Shown: positions 34,865 to 46,454 of the stretch, piece by piece | Numbering within the stretch: position 1 is the first letter of the stretch | Layout of the letters: every line of letters begins with the position of its first letter | DNA from: Metallyticus violacea | Lineage: Eukaryota > Arthropoda > Insecta > Mantodea > Metallyticidae | Assembly: GCA_030762175.1 (NCBI GenBank) | Contig: CM060831.1 | Location: 145,405,501 to 145,469,500 of the forward strand | Length of the DNA: 64,000 nt | Direction of reading: 5' to 3' | Made by a program: the position numbers and the translations under genes | The notes under the pieces: model-generated | What the model was told of the DNA's origin: nothing | Database searches by the model: none | What the model saw: only the letters and a program-made list of their open reading frames with translations

Positions 34865-35385
34865 AAGAAAAAAAGTTCATACAAACATATGTCCGGAAAT
34901 CCTTAGTTTTTGAGTTATTTAAGAAAGTTTGCCATAACAAAAAAAAAAAAAAAAAAGTTCATACAAGCTTACGCCCGGAAATCCTTAATTTTTGAGTTAT
35001 TAATGATTTATGCCAGAGTTAAAAAGACTATTTCTATTACATCGTTAATAAGCTTATTACCAAATCACATAAATGGTTAACCTTCAACAGTGCTATTTCT
35101 GCATTTTCGAATAATATTTGTCATATAAGTGTGCATCAGCAGATTTGTATCGATATCATTCGATTACTTAACAAAATTAATTTTATTTTTGGTTGCGAAC
35201 TTAAGTTGTTACATTGTGCTTTGAAACGCGTTGAAATAAACTTTCATTAATAACTCAAAAACTAAGTATTTCTGGACATATGCCTTTATGGCTTTTTTTT
35301 TCTTGTTTTGGTAAAATTGTATCAATAACTCAAAAACTAAGGATTTTCATTCATATGTCTATATGAATTTTATTTCTTGTTTTAC
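34865..35385. repeat. Cluster of four copies of a 65-75 bp unit, two inverted against two
   Basis: The unit 'ccggaaatccttagtttttg' plus 'agttatt' occurs at about 34892-34920 and 34975-35002 on the plus strand. Its reverse complement 'aataactcaaaaactaag' follows at 35250-35270 and 35325-35345. Each is preceded or followed by an A/T run and 'gttcatacaa' or its equivalent. The arms could fold into a hairpin with about 230 bases of loop. No coding capacity. Confidence 0.8.
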
Positions 35386-36314
35386 AGACAAAAGTTTGTA
35401 AAAGTATTTTTGAAACACGCTATATACTGGGAACGTTAATGTCCCCCTTAGTTTCCATTTTGTATTAAGTGACAATCAATGCCTTCGATCTCTGAAGACC
35501 TATAATATTTTGAAGAAGAAGAAAGACTAGTTGGGAAATGCAAGTCTTATTTCCCTAGCTGAAAGAAAATTCAAAGACTGTTCGGAAAAGATATCATTGG
35601 AAAATGGCATTGGATATTTTGTGTTCTCGTTTTTAGACGTAGAGAATAACATCATCTTCTATGACGGCTCGTTGTAGTAAAGTAGGCAACAAATAACAGA
35701 TCCTGCGGTTAAAAGCAGAGTTGCCGCCATGTCTAGTTTAGTGCTGCTTGTTGCTGCTGATAGCATGCCTTTTTTCGGGCAAATACCATAAAAATAACCT
35801 TTGGTCCGCGCCATTTAACTTTACTGGCCCAGAGCTAAGTCGCTGCTTTTGGCTTCTGTCCCGATACGTTGAAATAGCTTTTCGCTTTGTGCCCTGAAAC
35901 AGCTGATGGCTACATTGTGGGTGGATCCTTCACTCTATCTTTTTGAGGTCCGTGAAGGTGGTGAACATGGCGGTTGTGAATTTGAACGTAATGGTTAAAA
36001 AAATGTTTAATAAAGAATTTAATGAAATACTACTTTTCTAAGCTAGCGTTAATTTAGAATAAAACATTACGACCCCCTAAATAGGGAAAAAATTAATTAA
36101 TACGTTCATTCTACGGTGTCTTGTGCAAGTGGGACAAGAGGAATAGGAAGCCCCACTGTGTTAGAAAACACTGAACTAAACATGAAAATCGTTTGATCCT
36201 GAACAGAAAGAAGTGCCATATGTCCTTTAGGGAATCCTGGAAATGTATATGAGGCCTCCTTTTTCAGATTTTACAAAAACTAGGAAAGGAAACAAATTGG
36301 AACAAATTGTTCCA
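35386..36314. other. Unassigned DNA, no gene seen
   Basis: No recognised gene. 35700-35970 is less AT-rich than its surroundings and includes several ATGs in 'gccatgtc' and 'aacatggcgg' contexts, but no frame of useful length. Confidence 0.4.
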
Positions 36315-37247
36315 TCACTTTTCAAAATATTCGCCTTCAAGATTTATACACTTTTGAATGCGTTCAAACAAATTCTCGAAACATTTTTTTCACTCTGAAG
36401 TTGGTATCTCATGAACATGGTTTTGTGTGACTGCTGTGTGAGAGCTGGCATTGTCATTATGAAGAATGACACGACGTTTTTAGGTGTTTTTTCCTGATTT
36501 CGTCGATGATTTCTGGCAAACAAATTGTTATATATCATTTAGCATTAACTGTTCTTTGATCCTCTGAAGGAATGGTTGCGACATGTCCAGTACAACGGAA
36601 GAAACAAACGATCATTTTCATGGAAGTGCTTCGTGAAAGAACAACTTTTGTTGGATTCGGTTCATCTCGGAACACACAGACAGTGGAGTGTTGTTTAGTT
36701 TCCGGTTCATACGAATATATCGCAAGTTTTTTCACCTGTTATAATGTTGTATACGGATTTTACAGGTTCTCGGTGGAATTTTTGAGCATTTCATTACAAA
36801 TCAACATGAGCTTCTTTTCTTTTCTTTCTTTCTTTTTCTTTTTCTTTTTTTTTGGGGGGGGGAGCGCCTGTCAAATTATGCGGAATCCTTTGGAAAAGGT
36901 CGTTTTCACAGCTAAATGTTCATGCAAAATCGAATGTACTGCTCTTCGATATGCCTTAAGGATGGCTCTATCTCACCGTAAGTCACGTGCCGATCTTCTT
37001 CAATCATGTTGCGCACAGCATCGATGCTTTTTGGAATGACAACGGATTTTGGTCGACCTTCACATAATTTATCACTGACGGAGCAGGGCCACTACGAAAT
37101 TCTGCAAACCAATTGTGCACAGTCTTTTCTGATGGTGCTTCATTACCAAAAGTAGAACGAGGCGATTTTATGCATTCCTGCTGAGTTAGAACTTTACTAA
37201 AATCGTAAAAAAATCATCCAACGAAAACCTTCACGTGAAATTTCCAT
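36315..37247 (-). pseudogene. Basal-type mariner transposase pseudogene
   Basis: Minus strand from ATG at 37247: MEISREGFRWMIF, a shifted TQQECIKSP-type stretch, then EAPSEKTVHNWFAEFRSG (first HTH). EGRPKSVVIPKSIDAVRNM, EEDRHVTYGEIE, and a degraded second HTH ending LHEHLAVKTTF come next. A simple-sequence insertion (36805-36863, CTTT/T/G runs) interrupts the linker. Then LAIYSYEPETKQHSTVCVF, CFFRCTGHVATIP and CINLEGEYFEK with a stop at 36315. HHDNA-type residues are partly visible in a shifted frame, but the YSPDLAP region with the third aspartate is missing. The first catalytic block GDE is also eroded (GEK). Several shifts and stops. Proteins of this type are often annotated as mariner/SETMAR-like. 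Confidence 0.88.
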
Positions 37248-37551
37248 ATTTTCGCCAAATTACTCTGTTTAAACTCGTTGTAAACAATCTACTCGGTCAA
37301 TTTCTAAGCTGCAACTGTTTTCATAATAAGAAATGTCAATTATTCCGAAAATAATAATGATGTATCTCAATGTTGCCACCCCAGTGGTCGTTTGTAAGAT
37401 CTTAAAAGTTAACCCTCGTATGTCTCTCCACTGTATATAAAACTGGAACTTAGGAAAAAGTTTGGAAAAACTACTAAATCATTAAGTAATTTACTAATGG
37501 ATATAGAACTTAAACAAACAAAGGTATTTATTTGAAAAATGCTTTTATTTT

Positions 37552-38518
37552 TCAAGATAGTCTCCCTGTACATTCAGGCACTTGTCTGATCGTTTCAAAA
37601 GCCCATGAAATCCAGCAGCATAAACTTCTTTGGGCTGGTGTCGGAGCCGCTTCTCTTTCTACAGCTTCATCGTCGGAAAAATGTTCACCGGAAAGATCGT
37701 GTTTAAGACAGCTGAACCAATGGAAAGTTTCTTGCAGCAAGGTCGAAGTATTAGGAAGGTATTTGAGGACTTCCCACTTGAAACTTCGCAGCGTCTCATT
37801 TGTTTTGTCGGCAGTATGAGGACGCGCGTTGTCATGCAAAAGCAACGCGCCTTGTTGAGGAGTCGCTTCCGTTGAATGATCTTAGGAAGTTTCCTGAGGA
37901 TGCCACAATAGAAGTGACATTTACGGTTTGTCCTTGAGGATGGAATGCGGTGGGCAGTATGCCTTCGTGATACCAGAAGATTATGCGACTGGTGGATGGT
38001 GGATGGTGTCACTTTAAATTTATTTTTTCACAGGTGACGCAATGTTTCCACTACTTTATCTTGACTGAGAGTGTTGAACAGTATCTTGTCCTTCATTGCG
38101 GTAGTGATTGAGATCCTGCAATTCCAGACTCATTCTTTGCATTTTGTGTCAGCATGCGGAACACTCTTGTGCACAGACTTTGTGAACGTCTAACCTGTCA
38201 TGCTTTATGAGATAGGTCATGTCATGTGAACAACCAATAACAGCGACTATAGTATCTATAGTTACCCTTGTCTGCTCGGATTAAGTCTTCCACTTGTTGC
38301 AGATTGGCCTCTGTGGCAATCTTCATTGGCCGGATGACGTAGTATTAGTTTTCGATAAGTGCCCACCCTTCAGAGAAGTTCTGAACCCAGTTGTAAACAG
38401 CTTGACGTGACAGACATTTCTCACCATGGGAAGCATCTTTATGAATGTTCTTTGATTCCATACCTTTTGTCAACAAAATTCGCACAACGGATCGCTGCTC
38501 ACTTAAAGATGCTGCCAT
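37552..38518 (-). pseudogene. SETMAR-type mariner transposase pseudogene
   Basis: Minus strand from ATG at 38518: MAASLSEQRSVVRILLTKG, then HGEKCLSRQAVYNWVQNFSE (first HTH), a stop, and IATEANLQQVEDLIRADKG. A stretch with several frameshifts (38040-38240) erases the second HTH linker and first catalytic block. IIFWYHEGILPTAFHPQGQT (about 37930-37990), LHDNARPHTADKTNETLR (second aspartate intact) and FKWEVLKYLP come next. The third aspartate region is shifted; in the alternative frame it reads FDLAARNF, with N for D. The end is HDLSGEHFSDDEAV and a stop at 37552. It lies 300 bp from the previous pseudogene on the same strand, but is clearly a different family. Confidence 0.87.
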
Positions 38519-39787
38519 CTTACAACTGCTGTTTCGCTATTATAAACATCGATTGTATGATATCGATCGTCACCAAATGCTGCCATCTAGTGGCAAAGCC
38601 CTTTTTCCTCATTCAAACATGTAGTACCCCATATCAATTTGGAACTTAATTAATGACTTGTCCCCATATTTTAAGTTTCCCAAATTTAGTGATGCAAAAC
38701 TAAAGGATGGAATTTTTATAGGGCCAAAAATGAGGCAACAAATAATGGATAGTGAACTGTTAAATTTCCTAGAAAATTTTGCTTGGCAGTCATCAAAATG
38801 ACGTGGTTTTCATGAAGATCATAAATTAGAACATAACAGTGATATAGCTTGTGATCTTGTGAATTAAAACAATGCTATGATTTAAACTTTACTTTTTGAA
38901 CTTCTTAGAAAATTCTGGGTCTCAGGGATAAACTTTCCGAAAAAATTCATTAGGAAATTTCTAAGTAGCAAGATAAATGGAAACTAAGTAGGCTGGCCGA
39001 CCATTACTGGACCACGAAGTGATACATTCCAAAAGCATCCTATACAACTGTTTAGATAAGCCAGAATGACAAGTAAAATATCTGAAATCATATGCGATTT
39101 TTTTTAAACTGGTCTTGTTATTTTGTTCATTTTGAGACAATTTCTTAATATTATCACAATGGATTAAGATATTCGATTAGTATGCAAGGAATATCTAATA
39201 GAATCCCTAGTTTAAAAACTGTACAATTCTTCTTTGTTTACATTTTGCTAGACTGTGAAACAATTCTAACGAAGATGCAGGGGTTACTTTAGTGGTAAAC
39301 GAAGCCGAAATGTTTATTAGTATTATTCTTTTTCCTCGGGGATCTTTAATTTTCGCGATTTCATTTCACACTCTCCGTTTGGCACTACATTTTCTTAGTA
39401 TTTATTTAATTTTAGTCGACGGTTGTCATTTCGACGAAGACTGTGACATCCCTCAGCTCAAGCAGGTTTACTATCTTCTACGCAATCATGATATTACTGA
39501 GCCTAGGTCACTTCGACTTCCAAGTTCCGGAATGGACGGCTGAGATGGGGCTTGTGGTGTCGTAGGGTTCATTCATCCTCATATGATATGCACAGTGGTT
39601 TATCCACAGTTATAGTTTGTAAAGTAGTTAAGGGCAAGACAAAAAGTTTTTAAATTTAATTTTCTCTGAAATATAACCAACTATTTAAATGCAAAATTAA
39701 AGAATGTGCAGAATGAATAGCAATAATAATCAAACTTGATGAAATATATGGAAATATTTTTTCACACGAGCTGTTGTAGGACATTAA
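38519..39787. other. Unassigned DNA, no gene seen
   Basis: No recognised gene. An 83-codon plus frame at 39292-39543 has no motif. Confidence 0.4.
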
Positions 39788-40284
39788 GTTGAAAATGAAG
39801 AATCAGATTGAAAAATTGAAGTCACGGCCTAGATTAAAACCACAGATTGCTCTATGAGCTGAAATACCGTGTCCTCCTACCACCCTCTCTCATCTGACTA
39901 TATACCCCAGAGACCTCCAAAAGGTTTTTTACATTGAGAGAATAATTCCTTAAGCTACAAGTACTTATAATCCACGCTTCTAGTTACGTCCTCCACATGG
40001 CTAGAAACACTAAGAAAGAACACTTTAAGTATATAAATTAACCCCTATATTGTTGGTGGTTAAACTAAGTCAGTATTACAAACACTAGTAGCTTTATGAG
40101 TCACCTCTCAATCTGTCATATAGAACCCTTAGGGAGGTCTACGGGATGTATAAAATCAGATGAGAGAGGTTTGTTGGAGGACAAGGTGGTTCAGGTGATA
40201 TAGCATCAGTCCATAAGGTTGAAGATTCGTGTTCGAATCCCGACCTAGACCAAATATTTTCAGTCTGACCCTTCATTTTTGAGC
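39788..40284. repeat. Foldback element with tRNA-like arms
   Basis: Left arm 39788-39945 and right arm 40120-40284 are inverted copies. The pairs 'tgaagaatcagattgaaaaa' and 'tgaagggtcagactgaaaat', 'agctgaaataccgtgtcctcc' and 'acctgaaccaccttgtcctcc', and 'cctctctcatctgac' and 'cctctctcatctgat' can be lined up along about 155 bp with indels. In the right arm the plus strand contains 'ggtggttcaggtgatatagc' and 'gttcgaatcccg', an A-box/B-box pair of a tRNA-like RNA polymerase III promoter. The left arm has an eroded counterpart on the minus strand. The loop of about 175 bp has no coding sequence. Either two SINEs inserted head to head or a palindromic MITE that captured a tRNA-like sequence. Confidence 0.8.
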
Positions 40285-41237
40285 CTGGTGAAAGATTAGT
40301 AGAATTAGAAAAGTTTTAATTAGAAAGTGCATCTTTTATTATAATAGTTTGAACTACGCGCAACTGTTCAGAATGGATTTGTCACTGAAAAGAAGTTTGA
40401 GGGATGGAAGTCCAGAGAGAATGGGTAATAGATGTATGGACGAGTGATGTGTTTACTCTCACGGTCGAAGAGTCAAAAGTAAATTGATTGCGAAGTATGC
40501 CACGGGTCAGCAGATGTTTTATATTGCACAAGTGTTTGTGGTGCATCTGAATCGTAAAGCCCCAACATCATAAAAAAATCCCAGTATTAATGTTTATCTG
40601 AAATAACATTTGTTGTTGCATATATTAGGATTATAAATTGTCTCTTGAAAGTTCCAATAAAATAAGCATTATGAGCAAAGTTCCAAGTATTCATCTGAAA
40701 AAAAAAATGTCTGAGATAAGAAGCAAAGAATACAGCCAGTGGGGTTAGTTCTTAATTTATAATGTTGTGGAGTAACTAATATGCAGGATAAAAATGACCG
40801 ATAAAATTTAAGTGGGTCGCTTTTCCTCTGTTCCATGCATTAAGTTACCTTCGAGATTCAATATTTATTTTTACCACCTTCACTCGCCTCCTGCCTTTGA
40901 AGAACAAGGGTTATTCGAAATATAGCGAAAAATGTGTAACTATTTAAGTGTTTTATGTTTCTGTTTTTCTATTTCATGCTATATGCTTTGATATTTAGTT
41001 CCATTATCGCCATGTATATTGGCGAATCTATTTGCATGTTGAGCATTATAATATCATTAAAGATTGAATATTTTTAAAATTTGCACCTTTCCTCTGCTGT
41101 TAACTATACGTTTACCTTTAACAAATATTGTGTACACAGAAAACTGTATCCAATCATTCACAACATTTATCCCACCTCTGGACTCACTCGGGAGGATTTT
41201 ACGACAATTTACTGTACAAAGAATAATTTTTTACAAG
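40285..41237. other. Unassigned AT-rich DNA
   Basis: No gene or repeat recognised. Confidence 0.4.
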
Positions 41238-41395
41238 GTGAGCAATGCTTGACGCAACCGCGACCGCTATGTCGGCGGAGGCCGGGTGGGGGGGGTTAGT
41301 TCCCCTCCGCTGCGCGAGGCTTCAGTGTGTATTAAAATCCATCAACACAGCAATCAGCCTCGCCGGCCGGCCGCGCGTGAAGGATTGTTCACTTT
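41238..41395 (+). repeat. GC-rich dispersed repeat, copy 1
   Basis: Starts 'ggtgagcaatgcttgacgca' and continues through 'cgctatgtcggcggagg', 'cccctccgctgcgcgaggct', 'tcagtgtg' and 'cagcctcgccggccggcc' to 'gtgaaggattg'. The same series, in the same order, occurs on the minus strand at 59657-59845. It is far more GC-rich than its surroundings and encodes nothing recognisable. No tRNA promoter box is evident. Confidence 0.88.
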
Positions 41396-41689
41396 ATATA
41401 TGTTTCTAATATAATTAAACATATAGAATTAGCCGGATCTGGTAGTCTAGTGCATGGATGGCCGTGGCGAGCCATATTCAAATAGTGCAATGTGATTCTC
41501 TCGTTAGAGACCCCAAACTATTATTTATTCATGTTCCGGGGCCTTTAGTGAGAGAATTACCCGATATTATATCAGCACAGCGCAGCAGTGTAAGAATCCT
41601 AATATGTTATCGGTCGATGGCTTTATATTATGATGACTTTGGAATGCTGTCCGCCACTTAGAAATGAAACGATACGGGCTGCAAACCTC

Positions 41690-41880
41690 TGGTTTGATTC
41701 GGCGTTCGTCATCCCAGGTCTAACGGCATCCATGCTTGCCTTTTAGACCCAAGGTCGGCACGCAAAAGAACCTCAAGCTCGAAAGAAGAGACATCTGAGA
41801 AAAATTTATCAAACGTTTCACGCTCTGAATTGAATGAGACGCTAACAACCAAATATTTTAAAGAACGCCCTTAAATAAAA
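41690..41880 (+). mobile_element. SINE family B, copy 5 (diverged)
   Basis: Body pieces 'aagaacctcaagc', 'gaaagaagagacatctgag', 'caaacgtttcacgctctgaa' and 'gaatgagacgct' match family B in plus orientation. The centre with the 'cttcggaag' palindrome is deleted and the head is poor. About 250 bases upstream 'tctggtagtctagtgcatgg' may be the separated A-box end, with later DNA between. Confidence 0.6.
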
Positions 41881-43840
41881 GAAAGCTACATTTAGAAACT
41901 TCAAATCTTCAGATGCTTAATGGATGAAACGGCGCAAGCAATTAATCGGGCCACAGTTATACCTGCTTACCGAAAGTATGAAACAAATATTAAATACAAA
42001 TCGGAGAAATTTTTGCGTTAATCAATAACATGTGAAATAAGGAATATGCTACTAAGTAATAAAAAGAACCGACTGTCACTGGCGTTTCTCAACCATAGGA
42101 AAATGTTGTATCTTATTTTTGCTTCGCTCCCATCATTTCTTGCTATGTGGAGCGTGATTCCCATTTAAAAGTATTTTCGTGATAATTGGAGATCTACGTT
42201 TGTGGCACTACAGGTATATCTTGTTGTACATTGTAGTTGTGGTTACCTGGGTCGTGGAGGGAAGGAAGAATTCCTAATTGACAGAATAATTCTGTGACAA
42301 TTATTCAGCACACAACGAAAAGTAAGATTTTTGTGGTGAGCAGAATAAGAAAATTGATATATGGCTATTAGAATTTAATTTTAGAGACGCCCGCTATTTG
42401 TGTATATCCTCTTTATTTTCTCAGTTGATCACACAACCAAATCATTGTAATCATTAAACAGCATACGAACAACTAGCGTGGAATAGCTCACCATGTTAGG
42501 AAAAAGCGAGCTTTCCCTACTTGTTAGGAGGCCTTTGCCCTTAAGGATGCTTTATCTTTATTTTTATATCGAACAGAACAGCAGGGATAAAACCCTACAG
42601 AATGATGGTTAAAAATGTTATCATTCAATTTCCATAGTTTTACTCAAGATGCTAACAAACTTCAGGTCTTAACTGCGCAGACTACAATGATGCGGAATAT
42701 GTTTTAGAACACGGTTATAATTTGCATGAAAAAAATAATTTCTCCTGCGTAACAATTGCTGGCCTATGGATGCCGGGTTTCTTTCGAATTATATCTAAGG
42801 ACTCATATTAGGATTTGATGAAAGTTATTTTCAAATTAGAAGAAACTAACTGTAAAAAGTATCGTATATTTTCGTTCATTGGTTCTCAAAAACGTTCATT
42901 ATACAAATCTATTTTAATGTGCATAGCAGACAGAAACGAATACAGACTGTACTGGGTGGAGATAACTCGAAATCAAGTCTTAATGCTGTTTATTATTTAG
43001 TGGTTCTTCATTTCGAGACGTCATATTCTATTTTCCCAAATCGCTGACTTTGCATCAGATTTAATGCTTCGCTTTTTGGTTTTCTCCGAGTTGTGCTTTT
43101 TTTATCTTTCCATTCAAGAGGTATGAGATGTTATTTGTCTGCTTCTCAGTCCTTTTTTTGCACGAACAGAGAAAGAGCACAGCTACAGAAAAAGAGAATT
43201 GAAAAGACCTCACGAAGCCCTCTTTCAGCGAGAACAGAGACATTCTTCCATTATGGAATCAAAAGGTTCTTTTATCATTGCAGTAAAGTATTAACATATA
43301 GTTTTATAAGCGTGTAAACCTAGGGAAAAACTAGTTTTAAATGTGAATTATATATAAGTCGACGAAATACACTGCTCACTTGGGTAACTTTATTGTTTAT
43401 TGCTATTGGTGTTAACACAAAGTGGAACCATTAAATAGGAGAATCGAAAGTGCAGGTACATCATTTGACAAAACACAATTAGTCATACCCAGATTCTGCA
43501 TGTCAATCCGAGAACTCTGGAGACACTCGTAAACCTTTATTTACAACGTGCATGCAGCGAGTGCACACTGCAGTGAGCGCTTAGCTGTAAAAGTAATGGT
43601 TACAATCATAACTTGCTTAATATAGATAGTACGTGCCTGGCGCACCAGTCCCGCCTCCTTTAACGAATGGCAGGGAAAAACCGAGCTTAGTTCGCTACTG
43701 GTGAATAGGATCATTTTGTGACTGGAACAAAATCACGAGGATAAAATTATTGTCGTAATGCACAGTAAAAGCAATGGAATGGGGGGGGGAAAGGATGTTT
43801 GTTAATAGTTAATTACATTGAGTATACAGCTATTTTTTTA
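41881..43840. other. Unassigned AT-rich DNA
   Basis: 2 kb without a recognised gene. Short frames (42815-43000, 43093-43317) have no motif. Confidence 0.4.
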
Positions 43841-44112
43841 ATAGTGTTTAACGCCCGTTTTTACTGCTGAGGCACCACAGGCAATGGACACTGATGATAC
43901 ATGAGATGAAATGATATATTGGGAAAGGATTTTCTTTTTAAGGAAGGAAATGTTCCAGGCCTAAGTTTAGGGTACCTCCCCGGCATTGGGCATTTTGAGG
44001 ACTGAGGAAAATCTGGGAAAAATCTCAGTCAGGGAGGAGGGTCCTGGAGGGACTCGAACCCCAGACCTCCCCTCACGAGTCCGCGTCTTAACGACTTCGG
44101 CCACCCGTGGTG
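43841..44112 (-). mobile_element. tRNA-Ser-like SINE, family A, copy 5, with target-site duplication
   Basis: Minus-strand full-length copy. Head at right: on the minus strand 'ccaccacgggtggccgaagt', 'cgttaagacgcggactcgtg' and B box 'gggttcgagtccc'. Tail at left 'gggcgttaaacac'. 'gtatacag' occurs at 43822-43829 and 44113-44120, flanking the insertion exactly. Confidence 0.92.
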
Positions 44113-44435
44113 GTATACAGAAAAATGAAATGGGAAACTGTAATGCACGAATTTCAGCGTAAGGGATGTAATTGATACGGGAAAAGGCATACGCTTTTAA
44201 CAGTATAAGATTTGTGTATATATAAACATAACCTAACCTAAAAAACGTACATGCAACTTGCAACGTACATGAAATAAGTGTAAGTTTTGCATGCATATAT
44301 ATATATATTTAACTTAAGCTAGCATAGCTTAAATTTGCAACATATTATTTATTTTTCTCCCTAAAAAAAGTAACATTTTTATATAGTAAGAAAAGTGTGG
44401 ACAAATTATGAAGGTAAAGAAAAGCTAATAGCTAC

Positions 44436-44512
44436 CGGAAGCGAACCCACTATTTTCATATTGGTGGTATGAACTTCTAACCAACTGATCCATCAGCCCG
44501 ACATGAAAATTG
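44436..44512 (-). tRNA. tRNA-like pseudogene or SINE head
   Basis: On the minus strand 'gggctgatggatcagttggt' gives an A-box/D-arm, a possible 5-bp anticodon stem (TCATA/TATGA around CCACCAA) follows, and 'gtgggttcgcttcc' gives a B box/T-arm. The acceptor ends do not pair well, so a functional tRNA is unlikely. Confidence 0.45.
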
Positions 44513-44639
44513 TATTATCATGTGCCTACATTAGTTGACTCGAATTGGTCTCGGTTTTCTCCGCTGCCCTCCGATACAGTTTGTGAAAAAAGAGGCTTGA
44601 TTAACACAATCATAATTAGCTGGAAAAAGAACATTAGGG

Positions 44640-44830
44640 CAGAGTAGCGGTAGCCGAGCGGTTTAGAGGGGGTTGCTCTTCTGCGTAAGATCGTCATACG
44701 GAGCCAAACCTGCGCTCTTAACCACGGCATCACTGCACACTCTGCCACAGAGCTTACGGAACACACATACTAGTTAGCGTCTTTAGTGCTTGCCATATAG
44801 TATAACTGCTTCAATGGCTACACAGCTTTG
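44640..44830 (+). mobile_element. tRNA-like SINE, family E, copy 1
   Basis: The head 'gagtagcggtagccgagcgg' followed by 'tttagag' is an A-box-like arm of a type-II tRNA, with 'ttctgcgtaagatcg' after it; the B box is poor. The body from 44730 ('catcactgcacactctgcc', 'cacatactagttagcgtctt', 'tagtgcttgccatata', 'ctgcttcaatggctacac') recurs in inverse orientation at 56430-56545, and the head recurs at 57003-57083. This supports a repeat family. Confidence 0.65.
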
Positions 44831-45278
44831 CTGGATAACTATGTCGAGTGGGACTTTTGCGTTCAAGAAATGGATAATTTGTTTTTAGTGACTTTTCTAT
44901 TGTGTTCAATTTTTAATACTGTATTCGGAAGTAGTTATCCGTACAAGGAATAACTACGAGCCAAAATAATTGTGAACATTCCAGCCCACAATATCGTACT
45001 TAATTATGTTTTCATATGCCCAGATGTAACTGATTTAATTTATGATAGTTATTCGGCCACCTCATTAGTGAGCAAGTTAAATGGTGAAACATGCATGAAC
45101 ACAGAACACTGGTGTAGAATGCGTTTCAGAAATGTCTTAGTGGCTGAAAGGAAAGTCCTTACATCCGTTCAAGGTGAAAAGGGTAGAGAAGGTTTTAATG
45201 CAGAATATTGCAAATTGTTATGTATCTAAAATATTCCGTTAATGAGAGGGATGACCCAGAATGCAGCACTTGGGACTC

Positions 45279-45279
<1 letters not shown>

Positions 45280-45322
<43 letters not shown>
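45280..45322. repeat. Poly(T) tract
   Basis: About 42 consecutive T residues. Confidence 0.97.
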
Positions 45323-45326
<4 letters not shown>

Positions 45327-45539
45327 GAATTTGTTCGTGGTTTCCTCCAGCCGGCTAGGCTTCTGCTGGATAGTTTTTTTCCTTTCCACAAATTTTCTGC
45401 TTTCCCATTTCATCCATCAAAAGTGCAAGATGATTTGGTCTGGTGCTGTGTGCGATTTGAGGGTGGCTTGCGCTTTGGAAAGGTTTCTACCCCGGCGTCT
45501 GGCATGTTAAGGTTCAAACTTAAGGGTGTTCTATCTGGA

Positions 45540-45625
45540 AATATACATCTATGTTCACGTGGAATCGAAGGGAATGAGAGAGCAGATGTACTTGTCCAGA
45601 AAGAATCTAACCTTATCACACGGTA
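45540..45625 (+). pseudogene. Possible RNase H remnant of a non-LTR retrotransposon
   Basis: The stretch RGIEGNERADVLVQKESNL resembles the last RNase H motif of Jockey/I-type elements (GI-GNE-AD-LAK). No other block of the domain is convincing nearby. Tentative. Confidence 0.35.
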
Positions 45626-46454
45626 AGGAACATCACACAGCAAATACTTGCTAAAGAGCACAATCATAACATTAAAAAAGTCAGAACAAAACGTGATGAA
45701 TAAGCTGAAAGATATTCCTGACTGGCTGGATACCTCCACCGAATGGACATCTACAACTCTCATTCTGCATGACTCCATCTTGGACGCAGAAAATCTGAAA
45801 GCTTGTATCTCTATCACGTGGAAAACCCAAAGGATAGATACTAGAAAACCAGAGACAGTTTTTGATCCAACTATTAACTAGGTTATTTGTTTGATGTTTA
45901 TATTGCTCTCTTAGATCAATTATGTAAATCAATTGCCTGCTGCATTAATTGTTCGTGTCTCACAGCCGTCCCGTCTCCCTCTTTCCTCCCTGCGATGCCT
46001 GCAATGGGCACATACACACAAAAATCCATTCTCCATCCCTCTCAATACAATTCAAATCAACTCCTCCCCTGAAGAGACTTTTTCTTGTACTATGTGATGG
46101 GTTTGTTCAGGTTATGAAGAAATCCTTCTCCAAGTTCGCAATTTTGTATCTCTTTTGGTATCCCAGTATAGCAAACCTTCCTCTCAAAAGAGCCTGACTC
46201 TCGCAAGCGTTGGTGAATTGGTGAGAATCTTAGGTGTATTGCACATTTGCCATTTATTCACGAAGTATTTGGGGGGGGAACTATTTGTTTAATCTGAATA
46301 AACCAAAGACAATGAAACAAAAGAAAGCAGAGGTCATTATCTATTTTAAAAAAGTGTGTGATAATACAAAGAAAGCAGATTCAGTTTACTATTAATCACA
46401 GGAAATGTATGAGACCAATTTACATACAAACTGCATATCTATATCACTATTGCG

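Larger units (their letters stand above)
44831..46454. other. Unassigned DNA
   Basis: No host gene recognised. It contains a 42-base poly(T) at 45280-45322 and a possible RNase H remnant listed separately. The plus frame 44972-45229 shows no motif. Confidence 0.35.

Noticed and set aside
37532..37875. Plus-strand frames near 37.6 kb
   Set aside because: Antisense shadows of the SETMAR-type transposase on the minus strand.
39292..39543. 83-codon plus frame
   Set aside because: No motif, no splice or promoter context; length is expected by chance.
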